DNA of 64,000 nucleotides from Candidatus Kaistella beijingensis (GTDB lineage: Bacteria > Bacteroidota > Bacteroidia > Flavobacteriales > Weeksellaceae), in assembly GCF_020084865.1 (NCBI RefSeq), contig NZ_CP071953.1, forward strand, positions 372,001 to 436,000. Direction: 5' to 3'. Below, in pieces: positions 34,749 to 43,078 of the stretch (positions are counted from its first letter, which is position 1; each line of letters begins with the position of its first letter). The notes below the pieces were generated by a model. It did no database searches and was not told where the DNA came from. It saw only the letters and a program-made list of their open reading frames with translations. The translations under genes were made by a program, and so were the position numbers.

Positions 34749-37313
34749 TTAAAACGGGTAGCCGAAGGCAATATTCAAAACAGGTTTCAGCGGTTGCCAT
34801 TTCTGAATCACCCATCGTTCTCCAGTTGGTCGGTTCGGATCGTACACTTTGTAGGCAGCATCAATTCTCACGGTGATGTAGGCGACATTAATCCTTAAAC
34901 CTAAACCACTTCCGACTCCCATCTGCGAAATAAATTTGCTGAATCTGAACTGGTCGCCAAAACCATTGTCTTTCAAACTCCAGATGTTTCCTGCATCCAC
35001 GAAAAATGCACCTTCAAACATTTTGGTAAAAGGAACACGATATTCGATATTGGTAGTAAGTTTTACATTATCCATTACGTACGAACGCACTTTTTCATCC
35101 AGTTGCGAATCAGCGGGACCAAGTCCGCCAAAAACACGCCAAGCACGAATGTCATTGGAGCCACCGTTAAAATAGGAACGCACAAAAGGCATTTGCTTGG
35201 AGTTTCCGTAAGGGATTCCCAAACCAATGACTTGCCTCAATGCAATCGTTTGGTTTCCAAAAACATTGAAATATTTCCTGACGTCAAAATCAAATTTCAC
35301 GAATTGTGAGTAAGGAATATCAAATATGGTTCGAGACTCACCGGAAATCACCCCGTCTTTATTTTTTTTTGCGTTGAATAAAGAAAAAACATTTCCAGCA
35401 AGCTCAACTTTGCCGTTGAAATAAAACGGATTCGGTCGGTCTTTTTTCCCGATTTCATTATACACGAAATTATAAATCATCGATGAAATCAATACGTCTT
35501 GGGTTTGTCGGTCTTTGTTGATCAATGACTGTACGAATGAATTAAATTTCGAAAGATTTTCACCTGAAAGAGAATTCCTAAAAGCTTCATCACTCATGAT
35601 CATAGAAGATGCGTCATCCGAACTTATTTGTCCCGATTCAACCTCGTCCAGAAGCGTAGGTGAATAAATGTCGAACATTTCATTCCTCACTCGCTCGTCT
35701 CCGGGAAAAAAATCGTAGTATTTGTCTTTGTTCTGCGTGAAACTTAACTGTGTATTGAACAGCGATAACCGATGTGAAACAACGTCGTTTACATTCGCAA
35801 AATAATTAAGTCCCGCATTGAAGCCGATTCTTCCCAAACCAATATTATCCTGAACCGAAGTTCCCAAGGTAATCGAAGTTGTTGGGGAATATCTTTTTGG
35901 TATCAATTTCCAAGTTTTGAACGGAAGAAGAAGTCGCGGAAAATTAAGCGCTGCTTGTGCTGATATTTCGTAAGCTAAACTTCTTTTGTCGGTGTTTTTT
36001 GTACTCACCACCGAACCAAAAATTCCGGAAATGCTCGTCGTAAGGTTTTCTGCACCGCCAAAAACATTTCTCGTGGTTAAATCAACAGAGGGTGAAATAC
36101 CAAGATTAAGAATTTGTGAATAATTGATGTCGGTTGCCAATTTCAAATCATATTTTGGCAGCGGAGCGAGATAGTAACTTACATCAAGAATACTGTCACT
36201 TCCTTTGCGAAGAATTTCTTTATAATTCAAAATGCTGAAATTGTTCATCGCGTTGATGTTCCTTTTGGTAAGGTCGAGATTTTTTTGGTTATAAACTTCG
36301 CCCTTTTTTAAGATAATCGGTCGCCAAAGTGACATTGTTTTGTACTGGTTATCAAGTTTATAAAAATTAATGCCTAAAACAGAATCCCTTTCGGTTTCCA
36401 ATGTATCTGAAAGTTTTTCCATCAGATGAACTTTGATGTCGCCAATGGTGGTGATTTTATAGGGAGAATCTGCAGAATCTTTGTGAATATCCATCGTCAG
36501 CGGAACCTGTTTTCTGCTTTGCAAAGTGTCCGCAGTAAAATAAATTTCTTCGTTGGAATTGTTGAATTTGTAATAACCTCGGGATTTCATCAAATCATTA
36601 ATTCTTTTCACTTCTTTTTCGAGGACAGATTGATCCAGGATGTCCTTTCCTTTCACCAAACTTTTCGACAAATCTTCTTCATAAATCGATTTAATGGCGT
36701 GATCAGGAATATTGTAGTAATAATCGCTAATATAAGTTGGATCTTTGTGGGTGATCAAATAATTTACCTGCGCTTTTTTCGCAGCAGAATCTAAATCGTG
36801 GGTGAACTTTACATCAGTGTCCCAATAACCTTTATACACGAGAAATTTTCGGATAGAAGTAGCACTGATTTCAGTTTTCGCCTGGTCGAGAATTACGGGA
36901 GGTTGCCCAATATTATGCATAAATCTTTCAAAAAAAAGACTTTTTCCCAACCATTCCGGATGTCTGTATTTTAAGAAGAGGGAATCCCTAAGTCTCTGAT
37001 TCCTCATTTCCGAAGGATACGTCATGTATTCCGCAAGAATCGAGTCGTATTTTGGGTTGGTCGCATTATACATCCAAAGTCCCACCGGAAAAAAGAAGAG
37101 TTGCTTTTTGTTGGGTTTTTGGCTTACATGTTCCGGAACCTCATCGTCGTGAACTTTTCCGTCTTCATATTTAAAGGTGTTTTTGGTGAGCAAATATTCA
37201 CCGTCGGGAACTTTTTTCGTAGTGCTGCACGCATAAAGAAAAAGAATCGTAATTGCGGGTAAGAAAAATAAATAATACTTTTGAAAATATTTTGATAAAT
37301 GCTTACTGCTCAT
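34749..37313 (-). CDS. tamL: Outer-membrane assembly lipoprotein, Omp85/TamA-like (TamL)
   Basis: An 854-residue outer-membrane barrel lipoprotein. The lipobox is FLYACSTTKK with Cys29, as in TamL, the lipidated TamA relative of Bacteroidota that works with TamB in outer-membrane biogenesis. Residues 40-400 hold POTRA-like repeats, and the C-terminal 400 residues form a surface-antigen barrel with the motif GGSNDIRAWRVFGG and a final KPVLNIAFGYPF. No tamB follows in this window. The start codon overlaps the divergent methyltransferase start by 15 bp, so its promoter must lie inside that gene. Confidence 0.88.
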   Translation of the reverse strand: MSSKHLSKYFQKYYLFFLPAITILFLYACSTTKKVPDGEYLLTKNTFKYEDGKVHDDEVPEHVSQKPNKKQLFFFPVGLWMYNATNPKYDSILAEYMTYPSEMRNQRLRDSLFLKYRHPEWLGKSLFFERFMHNIGQPPVILDQAKTEISATSIRKFLVYKGYWDTDVKFTHDLDSAAKKAQVNYLITHKDPTYISDYYYNIPDHAIKSIYEEDLSKSLVKGKDILDQSVLEKEVKRINDLMKSRGYYKFNNSNEEIYFTADTLQSRKQVPLTMDIHKDSADSPYKITTIGDIKVHLMEKLSDTLETERDSVLGINFYKLDNQYKTMSLWRPIILKKGEVYNQKNLDLTKRNINAMNNFSILNYKEILRKGSDSILDVSYYLAPLPKYDLKLATDINYSQILNLGISPSVDLTTRNVFGGAENLTTSISGIFGSVVSTKNTDKRSLAYEISAQAALNFPRLLLPFKTWKLIPKRYSPTTSITLGTSVQDNIGLGRIGFNAGLNYFANVNDVVSHRLSLFNTQLSFTQNKDKYYDFFPGDERVRNEMFDIYSPTLLDEVESGQISSDDASSMIMSDEAFRNSLSGENLSKFNSFVQSLINKDRQTQDVLISSMIYNFVYNEIGKKDRPNPFYFNGKVELAGNVFSLFNAKKNKDGVISGESRTIFDIPYSQFVKFDFDVRKYFNVFGNQTIALRQVIGLGIPYGNSKQMPFVRSYFNGGSNDIRAWRVFGGLGPADSQLDEKVRSYVMDNVKLTTNIEYRVPFTKMFEGAFFVDAGNIWSLKDNGFGDQFRFSKFISQMGVGSGLGLRINVAYITVRIDAAYKVYDPNRPTGERWVIQKWQPLKPVLNIAFGYPF

Positions 37314-38024
37314 AAAATAAAGATTTTACAGTCTCTCGACAAAAAGAAGTTCAGACAAAAATACAATTTGTTTTTGGTTGAAGGCAACAAAACCATCAAA
37401 GAAATCCCCAATTCCCACTTTAAAATAAAGGAAATTTTCTCCGTAAATCCCGATGAAATTTCTACTGAAAATGTAGCCGCATCACAAATTACGCCAAACG
37501 AATTAAAAAAAATCAGTTTTTTGCAACATCCGAAAGATTCGGTGGCGGTTTGTGAACTTATTAACGAAAAATTTTTAGAAAATCTTTCTATCCAATTGGT
37601 TTTGGACGGCATTCAGGATCCAGGAAATTTGGGAACCATGATTCGACTTGCGGATTGGTTTGGAATCGAGCAGATTATTTGCAGTGAAGATACCGTGGAT
37701 TTTTATAATCCAAAAGTCATACAGGCTTCCATGGGCTCTTTCTTAAGGGTAAATATCGTTTACAAAAATTTAACAGGATATTTAAAGAATTCAACATCAG
37801 AAAACATCGGAACCGACATGGATGGAATGAATTTTTATGAATATGATTTTCCTGAAAAATTCAATCTTATTCTCGGAAATGAAGGCAACGGAATCCGCCC
37901 CGAAACTGAAAATTTACTCACCCAAAAAATCACCATTCCCCGTTTTGGAAAATCCACGGAAAGTTTGAATGTTTCGATAGCGGCTGGAATTATTTTGGGG
38001 CAGATTTTTTCAAAGAAATTTTAA
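37299..38024 (+). CDS. TrmH/SpoU family RNA 2'-O-methyltransferase
   Basis: A 241-residue SAM-dependent methyltransferase of the SPOUT superfamily, acting on rRNA or tRNA ribose. The N-terminal substrate-binding domain has KYNLFLVEGNKTIKE. The knotted catalytic domain shows all three motifs: DGIQDPGNLGTMIRLADW, LILGNEGNGIRPE and TESLNVSIAAGIILGQ. The start at 37299 overlaps the tamL start region by 15 bp on the opposite strand. Which RNA position it modifies cannot be told. A bidirectional terminator lies downstream at 38124-38141. Confidence 0.92.
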   Translation: MLTAHKIKILQSLDKKKFRQKYNLFLVEGNKTIKEIPNSHFKIKEIFSVNPDEISTENVAASQITPNELKKISFLQHPKDSVAVCELINEKFLENLSIQLVLDGIQDPGNLGTMIRLADWFGIEQIICSEDTVDFYNPKVIQASMGSFLRVNIVYKNLTGYLKNSTSENIGTDMDGMNFYEYDFPEKFNLILGNEGNGIRPETENLLTQKITIPRFGKSTESLNVSIAAGIILGQIFSKKF

Positions 38025-38046
38025 TAGATATTTTCTCGAAGATTTA

Positions 38047-38097
38047 GCAAATTACGCACATTTTTTATAGTTTCATTTTAGCATCTGCGTAATCTGC
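38047..38097. repeat. Short inverted GCAAATTACGCA pair
   Basis: GCAAATTACGCA at 38047-38058 is answered by the inverse word at 38086-38097 with 11 of 12 matches, in the gap after the methyltransferase gene. Confidence 0.45.
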
Positions 38098-38123
38098 AAA
38101 TCTGCGAGAATAAAATAAAAAAA

Positions 38124-38141
38124 AACCGTCTTAAAACGGTT
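38124..38141. terminator. Bidirectional terminator between convergent genes
   Basis: AACCGT pairs with ACGGTT over a six-base loop with T-rich tails in both directions (nine T's on the minus strand). It serves the methyltransferase gene and the minus-strand membrane-protein genes. Confidence 0.82.
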
Positions 38142-38149
38142 ATTATTTT

Positions 38150-38647
38150 TTATATCAACTGCTCCAAGCTAGAAGTGGTGCGGTTTCGTTGATAGTCTTC
38201 CAATTTTTTTCGGATAAATCGCAAAGCAATTGGTGCAAGATAAATCAATGCGACACCAATCAACTTTTTCTTCCAATTAGAGTTGTAGAAATTTTTCTTG
38301 GCATAATTTCCCACAAAAGTTACGGCACCGATTTTCAAGGCGTTTTCAATTAAATTGGTTCCTGCATCGCTTTTTGCAAAACCGTACACCGCGTTTTTGT
38401 TCAAAACATTGTCTTTTACCGAATTAGAAATCTCCTTTACAATTTCGCCGGTGTTGATGGCGACTTTCGTTTCTCCGTCGGGTAAAACTTTTTCCTTCAA
38501 ATAACGGTCGGTAAAACCATTGGTGAACGCACTCAAGCTTTCTTTTGTGTTTTCAAAAGTGAGGAGTTCTTCCATTTCCGAAACCTCTTTTTTCAGAAGT
38601 TCCTTTTTTCGGCGAAGTTCTTCTAAGCTGTTGTATTTCGTTCCCAT
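38150..38647 (-). CDS. Conserved hypothetical protein of the YtxH/holin-like cluster
   Basis: A 165-residue protein I cannot assign to a named family. The N-terminus (KYNSLEELRRKKELLKKEVSE) is a likely coiled coil. The middle contains alternating charged and small residues, and one probable membrane segment lies at about 130-148 (LIGVALIYLAPIALRFI). It starts 4 bp after the stop of the holin-like gene, so the two are tightly coupled; the YtxH gene lies further upstream on the same strand. Context suggests a cell-envelope role. Confidence 0.65.
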   Translation of the reverse strand: MGTKYNSLEELRRKKELLKKEVSEMEELLTFENTKESLSAFTNGFTDRYLKEKVLPDGETKVAINTGEIVKEISNSVKDNVLNKNAVYGFAKSDAGTNLIENALKIGAVTFVGNYAKKNFYNSNWKKKLIGVALIYLAPIALRFIRKKLEDYQRNRTTSSLEQLI

Positions 38648-38651
38648 AATT

Positions 38652-38960
38652 TTAAACGTTTATAGTTTTAATAATTTTATTGGCGATTCCGTTTTTGATT
38701 GAGTTTCGCGCAAGAAGCACAATAATCAAAATCAGAAGGTAAAATCCCGCCATAATGAGCAATCCGTATGCGTAATTCCCAAGATAAAAACCGATGAGAA
38801 GACCAAGACCTATATTAAGCAAAATAATAAAGAAAAGTGCAGCAACCGCAGCAATTGCAAGATAGGTAATAGTTCCTGCAGTAAGCGACGATTTCTCGGT
38901 TGCTTCCATTTTCAGGAGGTCCATTCTTTTGGATGCATATTCTTTTACAAGGTCGAGCAT
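38652..38960 (-). CDS. Phage-holin-like (Holin_3_6 type) membrane protein
   Basis: A 102-residue protein with two long membrane helices (TYLAIAAVAALFFIILLNIG and YGLLIMAGFYLLILIIVLLA) and a short cytosolic N-terminal helix. The pattern matches the putative Actinobacterial holin-X/Phage_holin_3_6 family, which is chromosomal and widespread outside phages. No phage genes surround it. Together with the YtxH protein and the downstream 165-residue protein it forms a small envelope cluster often seen in Bacteroidota. Lysis activity is not implied. Confidence 0.75.
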   Translation of the reverse strand: MLDLVKEYASKRMDLLKMEATEKSSLTAGTITYLAIAAVAALFFIILLNIGLGLLIGFYLGNYAYGLLIMAGFYLLILIIVLLARNSIKNGIANKIIKTINV

Positions 38961-38982
38961 AATATTTTTTTTAAAGTTACAA

Positions 38983-39014
38983 AAAAAGGAACTTATTTCG
39001 CAAAGTTCCTTTTT
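38983..39014 (-). terminator. Hairpin after the YtxH gene
   Basis: AAAAAGGAACTT (38983-38994) pairs perfectly with AAGTTCCTTTTT (39003-39014). On the minus strand it lies between the YtxH stop and the holin-like start, so it may reduce transcription into the downstream pair. Confidence 0.85.
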
Positions 39015-39040
39015 ATTTTAATGAATAAAACGGAATTTTT

Positions 39041-39424
39041 TTATGATTTCAATCCGTCCAATTCTTTTTCTACGTCTTTTACAACTTCAGCAGTTTTCGC
39101 AACAGCTTGGTCTTTATACTTGTCGTAACCTTCTTTCACGGTAGAAGCTAACTTATCAGCAGTTTCTTTAACCTGAGAAGAAATGTTTTGGTACTGATCT
39201 TTTACTTTTCCGGAAACATCCTGATATTGCTCTTTTGCTTTTTCAGACACTTTTCCGTACTGATCAACTGCTTGATCTTTTAAATCAGTTGCTTTATTTT
39301 TGATTTTTTTTCTAGTTTCTTTACCTTCTTCCGGAGCGTAAAGCATTCCTAAAACTACACCTGCTGCAGCACCTGCAAGTAAACCTGCCAAAACTCCTGC
39401 TGCGTTGTTTCCTTTTTTAGACAT
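39041..39424 (-). CDS. YtxH-domain protein with LEA-like repeats
   Basis: A 127-residue protein of the YtxH family. Residues 8-28 form a glycine/alanine-rich membrane helix (GVLAGLLAGAAAGVVLGML) followed by YAPEEGKETRKKI, the family hallmark. The rest is a long, charged amphipathic helix with roughly 11-residue repeats (YGKVSEKAKEQYQDVSGKVKD) similar to LEA-type stress proteins. Such proteins are often induced by general stress. It is the first gene of the minus-strand membrane trio. Confidence 0.88.
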   Translation of the reverse strand: MSKKGNNAAGVLAGLLAGAAAGVVLGMLYAPEEGKETRKKIKNKATDLKDQAVDQYGKVSEKAKEQYQDVSGKVKDQYQNISSQVKETADKLASTVKEGYDKYKDQAVAKTAEVVKDVEKELDGLKS

Positions 39425-39535
39425 TTTATTGAATTTTAATAGTTAATAATAAATAGTTGTAACCGAGATCCGTAAATCTCTTTCCTAAAGTTACAATTTA
39501 TATACCAATTAAAAAAGTGGACTCTTAAATTTATG

Positions 39536-40210
39536 TTAAATGTCATGAATATGAGAAAGGATCAAATCAATCGTTTGTCTTTTATCTAGATTGGTGTTGT
39601 CGATAAGAATGGCATCATCGGCTTTTTTTAAAGGGGCTACTTCTCTTTCGCTGTCGGTTTTGTCTCGGTAAATGAGATTTTCTTTTACGGACTTTTCGTC
39701 AGTTTTTATGCCTAAAATGGTCAGTTCTTGAAAACGCCTTCTCGTGCGTTCGTCCACACTTGCGGTGAGGAAAAATTTGTAATCTGCGTTGGGTAAAACC
39801 ACGGTTCCGATATCGCGTCCGTCTAAAATAACGCCGCCTTTTTCAGCAATCGAACGTTGCGTTTCCATCAGAAAATCGCGTACTTCTTTTTGACTTGCAA
39901 TCAAACTTACATTGGAAGAAACTTCATTGGTTCTGATTTCCCTTGAAATATCTTTCCCGTTCAAAAAAAGAATGAGTTCATCATTGATGTTTCTAAATTC
40001 AAGTTTGATTTTATCTAAATTTTCAAATAATCCTTGAATGTTGATTTTGCCGTCCTCATTTTGGCAGCAAGTGTTGGCGAAGTAAGTCACGCCTCTGTAA
40101 AGCGCACCGGTATCCATGTGAACCAAACCCAATTTTTGGGCGATAATTTTAGAAATGGAACTTTTCCCCGTAGACGAATAACCGTCGATGGCGATTACAG
40201 GTTTTCTCAT
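39536..40210 (-). CDS. cmk: (d)CMP kinase
   Basis: A 224-residue nucleoside monophosphate kinase that phosphorylates CMP and dCMP. The P-loop is GYSSTGKSS, followed by MDTGALYRGVTYF. The NMP-binding region includes LDGRDIGTVVLPNADYKFFL, and the lid has RRRFQEL. In Bacteroidota cmk commonly lies beside porQ; here one extra gene (40321-41133) separates them. No terminator is clear in the 111 bp between cmk and the YtxH gene. Confidence 0.95.
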   Translation of the reverse strand: MRKPVIAIDGYSSTGKSSISKIIAQKLGLVHMDTGALYRGVTYFANTCCQNEDGKINIQGLFENLDKIKLEFRNINDELILFLNGKDISREIRTNEVSSNVSLIASQKEVRDFLMETQRSIAEKGGVILDGRDIGTVVLPNADYKFFLTASVDERTRRRFQELTILGIKTDEKSVKENLIYRDKTDSEREVAPLKKADDAILIDNTNLDKRQTIDLILSHIHDI

Positions 40211-40280
40211 AGGGCAAATTTCCTGATTTTTTTTGGAATTTGAAAATTCTAGAATTATTATGGAGATGGTAATTTTAATT

Positions 40281-40303
40281 TATATTTGAATTGCATATAT
40301 TTG
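40281..40303 (+). promoter_or_regulatory. Twin -7 boxes before the GIY-YIG-type gene
   Basis: TATATTTG occurs twice, at 40281-40288 and 40296-40303, both matching TAnnTTTG exactly. The second ends 17 bp before the ATG. No good TTG is found at 19 bp. Confidence 0.5.
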
Positions 40304-40320
40304 ATTGTTGGATGTAGACA

Positions 40321-41133
40321 ATGACAAAAATACCGCAAAAAATACTTGTAGAATTTGAAAACAACTTCTTTGAATATGATGAAGAGCAAATAATCCGCTT
40401 TAGTAAAAATAATGGAAATATTTTTGCTGTAGTAAATGACATGTGTAAAGAGGTTTATGGTTTATATATTCTTGATGAAAACGACCCTACATTTATTTGT
40501 CACATTTTTTATATTACTAAAGTTAATCAAAATTTAAAAGGTTTTGGTCTTCAAATTTCACCAACGCAAGAGAGGAGAAATCAATTTGTTTCTATTTTTT
40601 CTGCATATATTGCGAAAAACTTCCAAGATGGAAGTAAAAGACAAGTTGAAACAGTTTTTAATACTTTTCAAAATATGCAAATATTAACTTTTGAACAAAA
40701 TGGTTACGACATTATTCCTGAATTACCAAATAAGAAAGCATCAATTGCAATAAAGTATAATGGTAAAGGAATTGTTCATATTCCAAGAATAACAAATGAA
40801 ATAATTACAAATAACAAATTTGAAAAAGAATTTTCCACAGTACAAATTCCAAAAATTGATGAGCATTTCGTTTATTTGATGCTGAATAGAAGAAATGGAT
40901 ATTTCAAGATTGGAAAATCAAAAAATTCTAGAACATTAAAAATTAGAGAAAAAACTTTACAATCAGAAGAACCGGATATGATTATTGTAGGTTTATGGAT
41001 TGTAAAAGAAAATTATGAAAAAATTCTACATATGGAATTTAAAGATAAGAGATTGCGAGGCGAATGGTTTAATTTAGATGAAACAGATTTAGACTTTTTA
41101 CATAACAAAATGAAAAAGTTTGCGTGCATTTAA
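40321..41133 (+). CDS. GIY-YIG/T5orf172-like protein with unknown N-terminal domain
   Basis: A 270-residue protein. The last 85 residues (about 182-262) resemble the GIY-YIG nuclease superfamily, T5orf172 branch: VYLMLNRRNGYFKIGKSKNS, then LQSEEPDMIIVGLW, ILHMEFKDKRLRGEWFNL. That branch is common in phages and mobile genes. Residues 1-180 form a domain I do not recognise, with mixed alpha/beta character. The gene is very AT-rich; three 60-base lines I counted gave 12, 15 and 17 G+C. It has its own promoter boxes and sits between cmk and porQ, in opposite orientation to both. It may be an acquired single gene with a defence- or mobility-related nuclease role, but that is inference. Confidence 0.65.
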   Translation: MTKIPQKILVEFENNFFEYDEEQIIRFSKNNGNIFAVVNDMCKEVYGLYILDENDPTFICHIFYITKVNQNLKGFGLQISPTQERRNQFVSIFSAYIAKNFQDGSKRQVETVFNTFQNMQILTFEQNGYDIIPELPNKKASIAIKYNGKGIVHIPRITNEIITNNKFEKEFSTVQIPKIDEHFVYLMLNRRNGYFKIGKSKNSRTLKIREKTLQSEEPDMIIVGLWIVKENYEKILHMEFKDKRLRGEWFNLDETDLDFLHNKMKKFACI

Positions 41134-41157
41134 AATGAATTATCTAAAAACCCAAAA

Positions 41158-42156
41158 TCACCTCCTATTTCCGCCCACTTCAATTAAATCAAGCGTAATT
41201 CCGAACATATTCAAATTGGAAGAATTATGGTACCGAACGTGCGCATAATCGAATTTAAAGGAAGAAATCTTAATTCCAAAACCGGCAGAAAGTCCCGCGA
41301 AACTTCTTTGGTCGAGAACTGCCAATTCATTTCCACGCTTTATATTATAGCCAAAACGCAGATTGAAAGCCTGTCCCGGAAAAATTTCAATACCTCCTGA
41401 AAGATGGTCGGTTAACTTTCTTGTCCAGTGAATTTCTTGGTCATTATTATTATAGTCTTGCGAAATATTTAGTTTTTGCAAATCGTGCGCAGTGATGGTA
41501 AATGCTAAAGGAAACTCATCCAAAACCCTCGTATAACCCAAATCCACACGGAACGCTACATTTTCCCGAATTCCGTTATAAGATTTAAACTGATACCCAA
41601 AATTTCTGAAAACCAATGCAATCGTTTCATTGCTTTGCTTATTGTGATAGGTGACTCCCGCATTTCCAACCACTGCCATAGAAGTGTAATTGTCGATTTT
41701 TGAGGTGACGAAATTGGCACTTCCTGCAACCGTCCAGTCTTCTTCAAACTGATACGCGTAACTCAAACCAACAGACGCATCCATCGCTCCAAATTCGCCG
41801 TTGATGGTCGCGCTTTCGTCGGTTCTTGGCATTTTTCCATAGTCCATGTATTTAGCGTTGAAGCCGATCAAGTGAGCTTCTCCCAAATCACGAACATAAC
41901 TGATGGTTCCGTAATTGGAACCTGCAAGATATGATGCATAATTCACAGAAATCATCCGATCCTGCTCCAGATTCATCAAGCCGGGATTGGCTGCGGAAAA
42001 ACTCACGTCATAATCTCTCACAGAAACCGCATCACCGCCTAAAGCAGCCTGTCTCGCCGAAACCGGAACATTTAGGAACGGATAAACATTCTCACCAACT
42101 TGCGAGAACAAAAGGGTAGAACAGAAGAGCGCTGAAGCAACGGATAATTTTTTCAA
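41158..42156 (-). CDS. porQ: Type IX secretion system protein PorQ
   Basis: A 332-residue outer-membrane barrel protein of the PorV/PorQ (FadL-like) type. After a signal peptide ([13 protein letters not shown]) comes the family opening [16 protein letters not shown] and FSAANPGLM. The remainder alternates beta strands and ends [17 protein letters not shown]. PorQ works with PorZ at the cell surface in attaching T9SS cargo to lipopolysaccharide in Porphyromonas. In this window the cargo protein at 16220-17674 carries a T9SS sorting domain. It is divergent from pyrH, 134 bp apart. Confidence 0.9.
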   Translation of the reverse strand: MKKLSVASALFCSTLLFSQVGENVYPFLNVPVSARQAALGGDAVSVRDYDVSFSAANPGLMNLEQDRMISVNYASYLAGSNYGTISYVRDLGEAHLIGFNAKYMDYGKMPRTDESATINGEFGAMDASVGLSYAYQFEEDWTVAGSANFVTSKIDNYTSMAVVGNAGVTYHNKQSNETIALVFRNFGYQFKSYNGIRENVAFRVDLGYTRVLDEFPLAFTITAHDLQKLNISQDYNNNDQEIHWTRKLTDHLSGGIEIFPGQAFNLRFGYNIKRGNELAVLDQRSFAGLSAGFGIKISSFKFDYAHVRYHNSSNLNMFGITLDLIEVGGNRR

Positions 42157-42252
42157 ATCAGGAGTTATCTTGCAAAAATAATTTTTTTCGATATTTTCCG
42201 AAAATATTTCGCGGTAAATATAAATCTATTAACGAAATTATTTGCGTTTCCT

Positions 42253-42260
42253 TATATTTG
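42253..42260 (+). promoter_or_regulatory. -7 box of pyrH promoter
   Basis: TATATTTG matches TAnnTTTG exactly and ends 30 bp before the pyrH start. The TTG at 42242-42244 is too close to be its -33 element. Confidence 0.55.
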
Positions 42261-42290
42261 CAAAGCAAAAATATTGTAATAAATTTAAAA

Positions 42291-42998
42291 ATGAAATACA
42301 AAAGAATTCTCCTGAAATTGAGCGGCGAAGCTTTAATGGGAAACCGACAGTATGGAATCGACAACGACCGACTGAAAGAATATGCGGCAGAAATTAAAAA
42401 AGTAGTCGACAAAGGTTGTGAAGTAGCCATCGTTATCGGTGGCGGAAATATTTTCCGAGGTTTAGCCGGTGCTGCGAAAGGAATGGACAGAGTTCAAGGT
42501 GATTACATGGGAATGCTTGCAACGGTAATCAATGGAATGGCTTTACAAGGCGCGTTGGAAGATGCAGGAATTTTCACAAGGTTACAATCCGCCATTGAAA
42601 TGGATAAAGTGGCAGAACCTTTCATTAAAAGAAAAGCAACAAGACATTTGGAAAAAGGCAGAGTGGTAATTTTCGGGGCAGGAACAGGAAATCCTTATTT
42701 CACAACGGATACCGCAGCAACCTTGAGAGCCATTGAAATTGGAGCCGACGTTATTTTAAAAGGAACAAGAGTCGATGGAATTTACGATTCTGATCCGGAA
42801 AAGAATGAAAACGCGGTGAAATATAATTCCTTAACTTTCGAGGATGTTTTCGAAAAAGGTCTGAAAGTGATGGATATGACTGCATTTACTTTAAGCCACG
42901 AAAACAAATTGCCAATTATCGTTTTCGATATGAATAAGGAAGGAAACCTTTTAAAAATTGTGGAAGGAGAAAACGTTGGAACTTTGGTAAATTTATGA
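42291..42998 (+). CDS. pyrH: UMP kinase
   Basis: A 235-residue hexameric kinase of the amino-acid-kinase fold, making UDP from UMP. Signatures: [14 protein letters not shown] at the start, [11 protein letters not shown], and [15 protein letters not shown] with the UMP-binding region, then [15 protein letters not shown] chose the ATG at 42291 ([10 protein letters not shown]), which follows the promoter box. frr follows 80 bp later, the usual pyrH-frr order, though the gap contains repeat words. Confidence 0.96.
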   Translation: MKYKRILLKLSGEALMGNRQYGIDNDRLKEYAAEIKKVVDKGCEVAIVIGGGNIFRGLAGAAKGMDRVQGDYMGMLATVINGMALQGALEDAGIFTRLQSAIEMDKVAEPFIKRKATRHLEKGRVVIFGAGTGNPYFTTDTAATLRAIEIGADVILKGTRVDGIYDSDPEKNENAVKYNSLTFEDVFEKGLKVMDMTAFTLSHENKLPIIVFDMNKEGNLLKIVEGENVGTLVNL

Positions 42999-43022
42999 GC
43001 AAAAGATAATCAGCAATAAGCA

Positions 43023-43059
43023 ATTTTATTACTCATTACCCATTACTCATTACTTATTT
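43023..43059. repeat. ATTACTCATTAC words between pyrH and frr
   Basis: Three imperfect copies of ATTACTCATTACCC fill the gap. The same word is found at 1732-1777 and near 21855-21895. Confidence 0.6.
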
Positions 43060-43078
43060 TTAAAGAAACTTAATTATA

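Noticed and set aside
36426..36794. 122-residue plus-strand frame inside tamL
   Set aside because: Antisense shadow; rich in Phe/Ile/Arg as expected from complementing the real frame.
38652..38960. Prophage remnant based on the holin-like protein
   Set aside because: Housekeeping and envelope genes surround it and no phage structural, integrase or lysin gene is seen.
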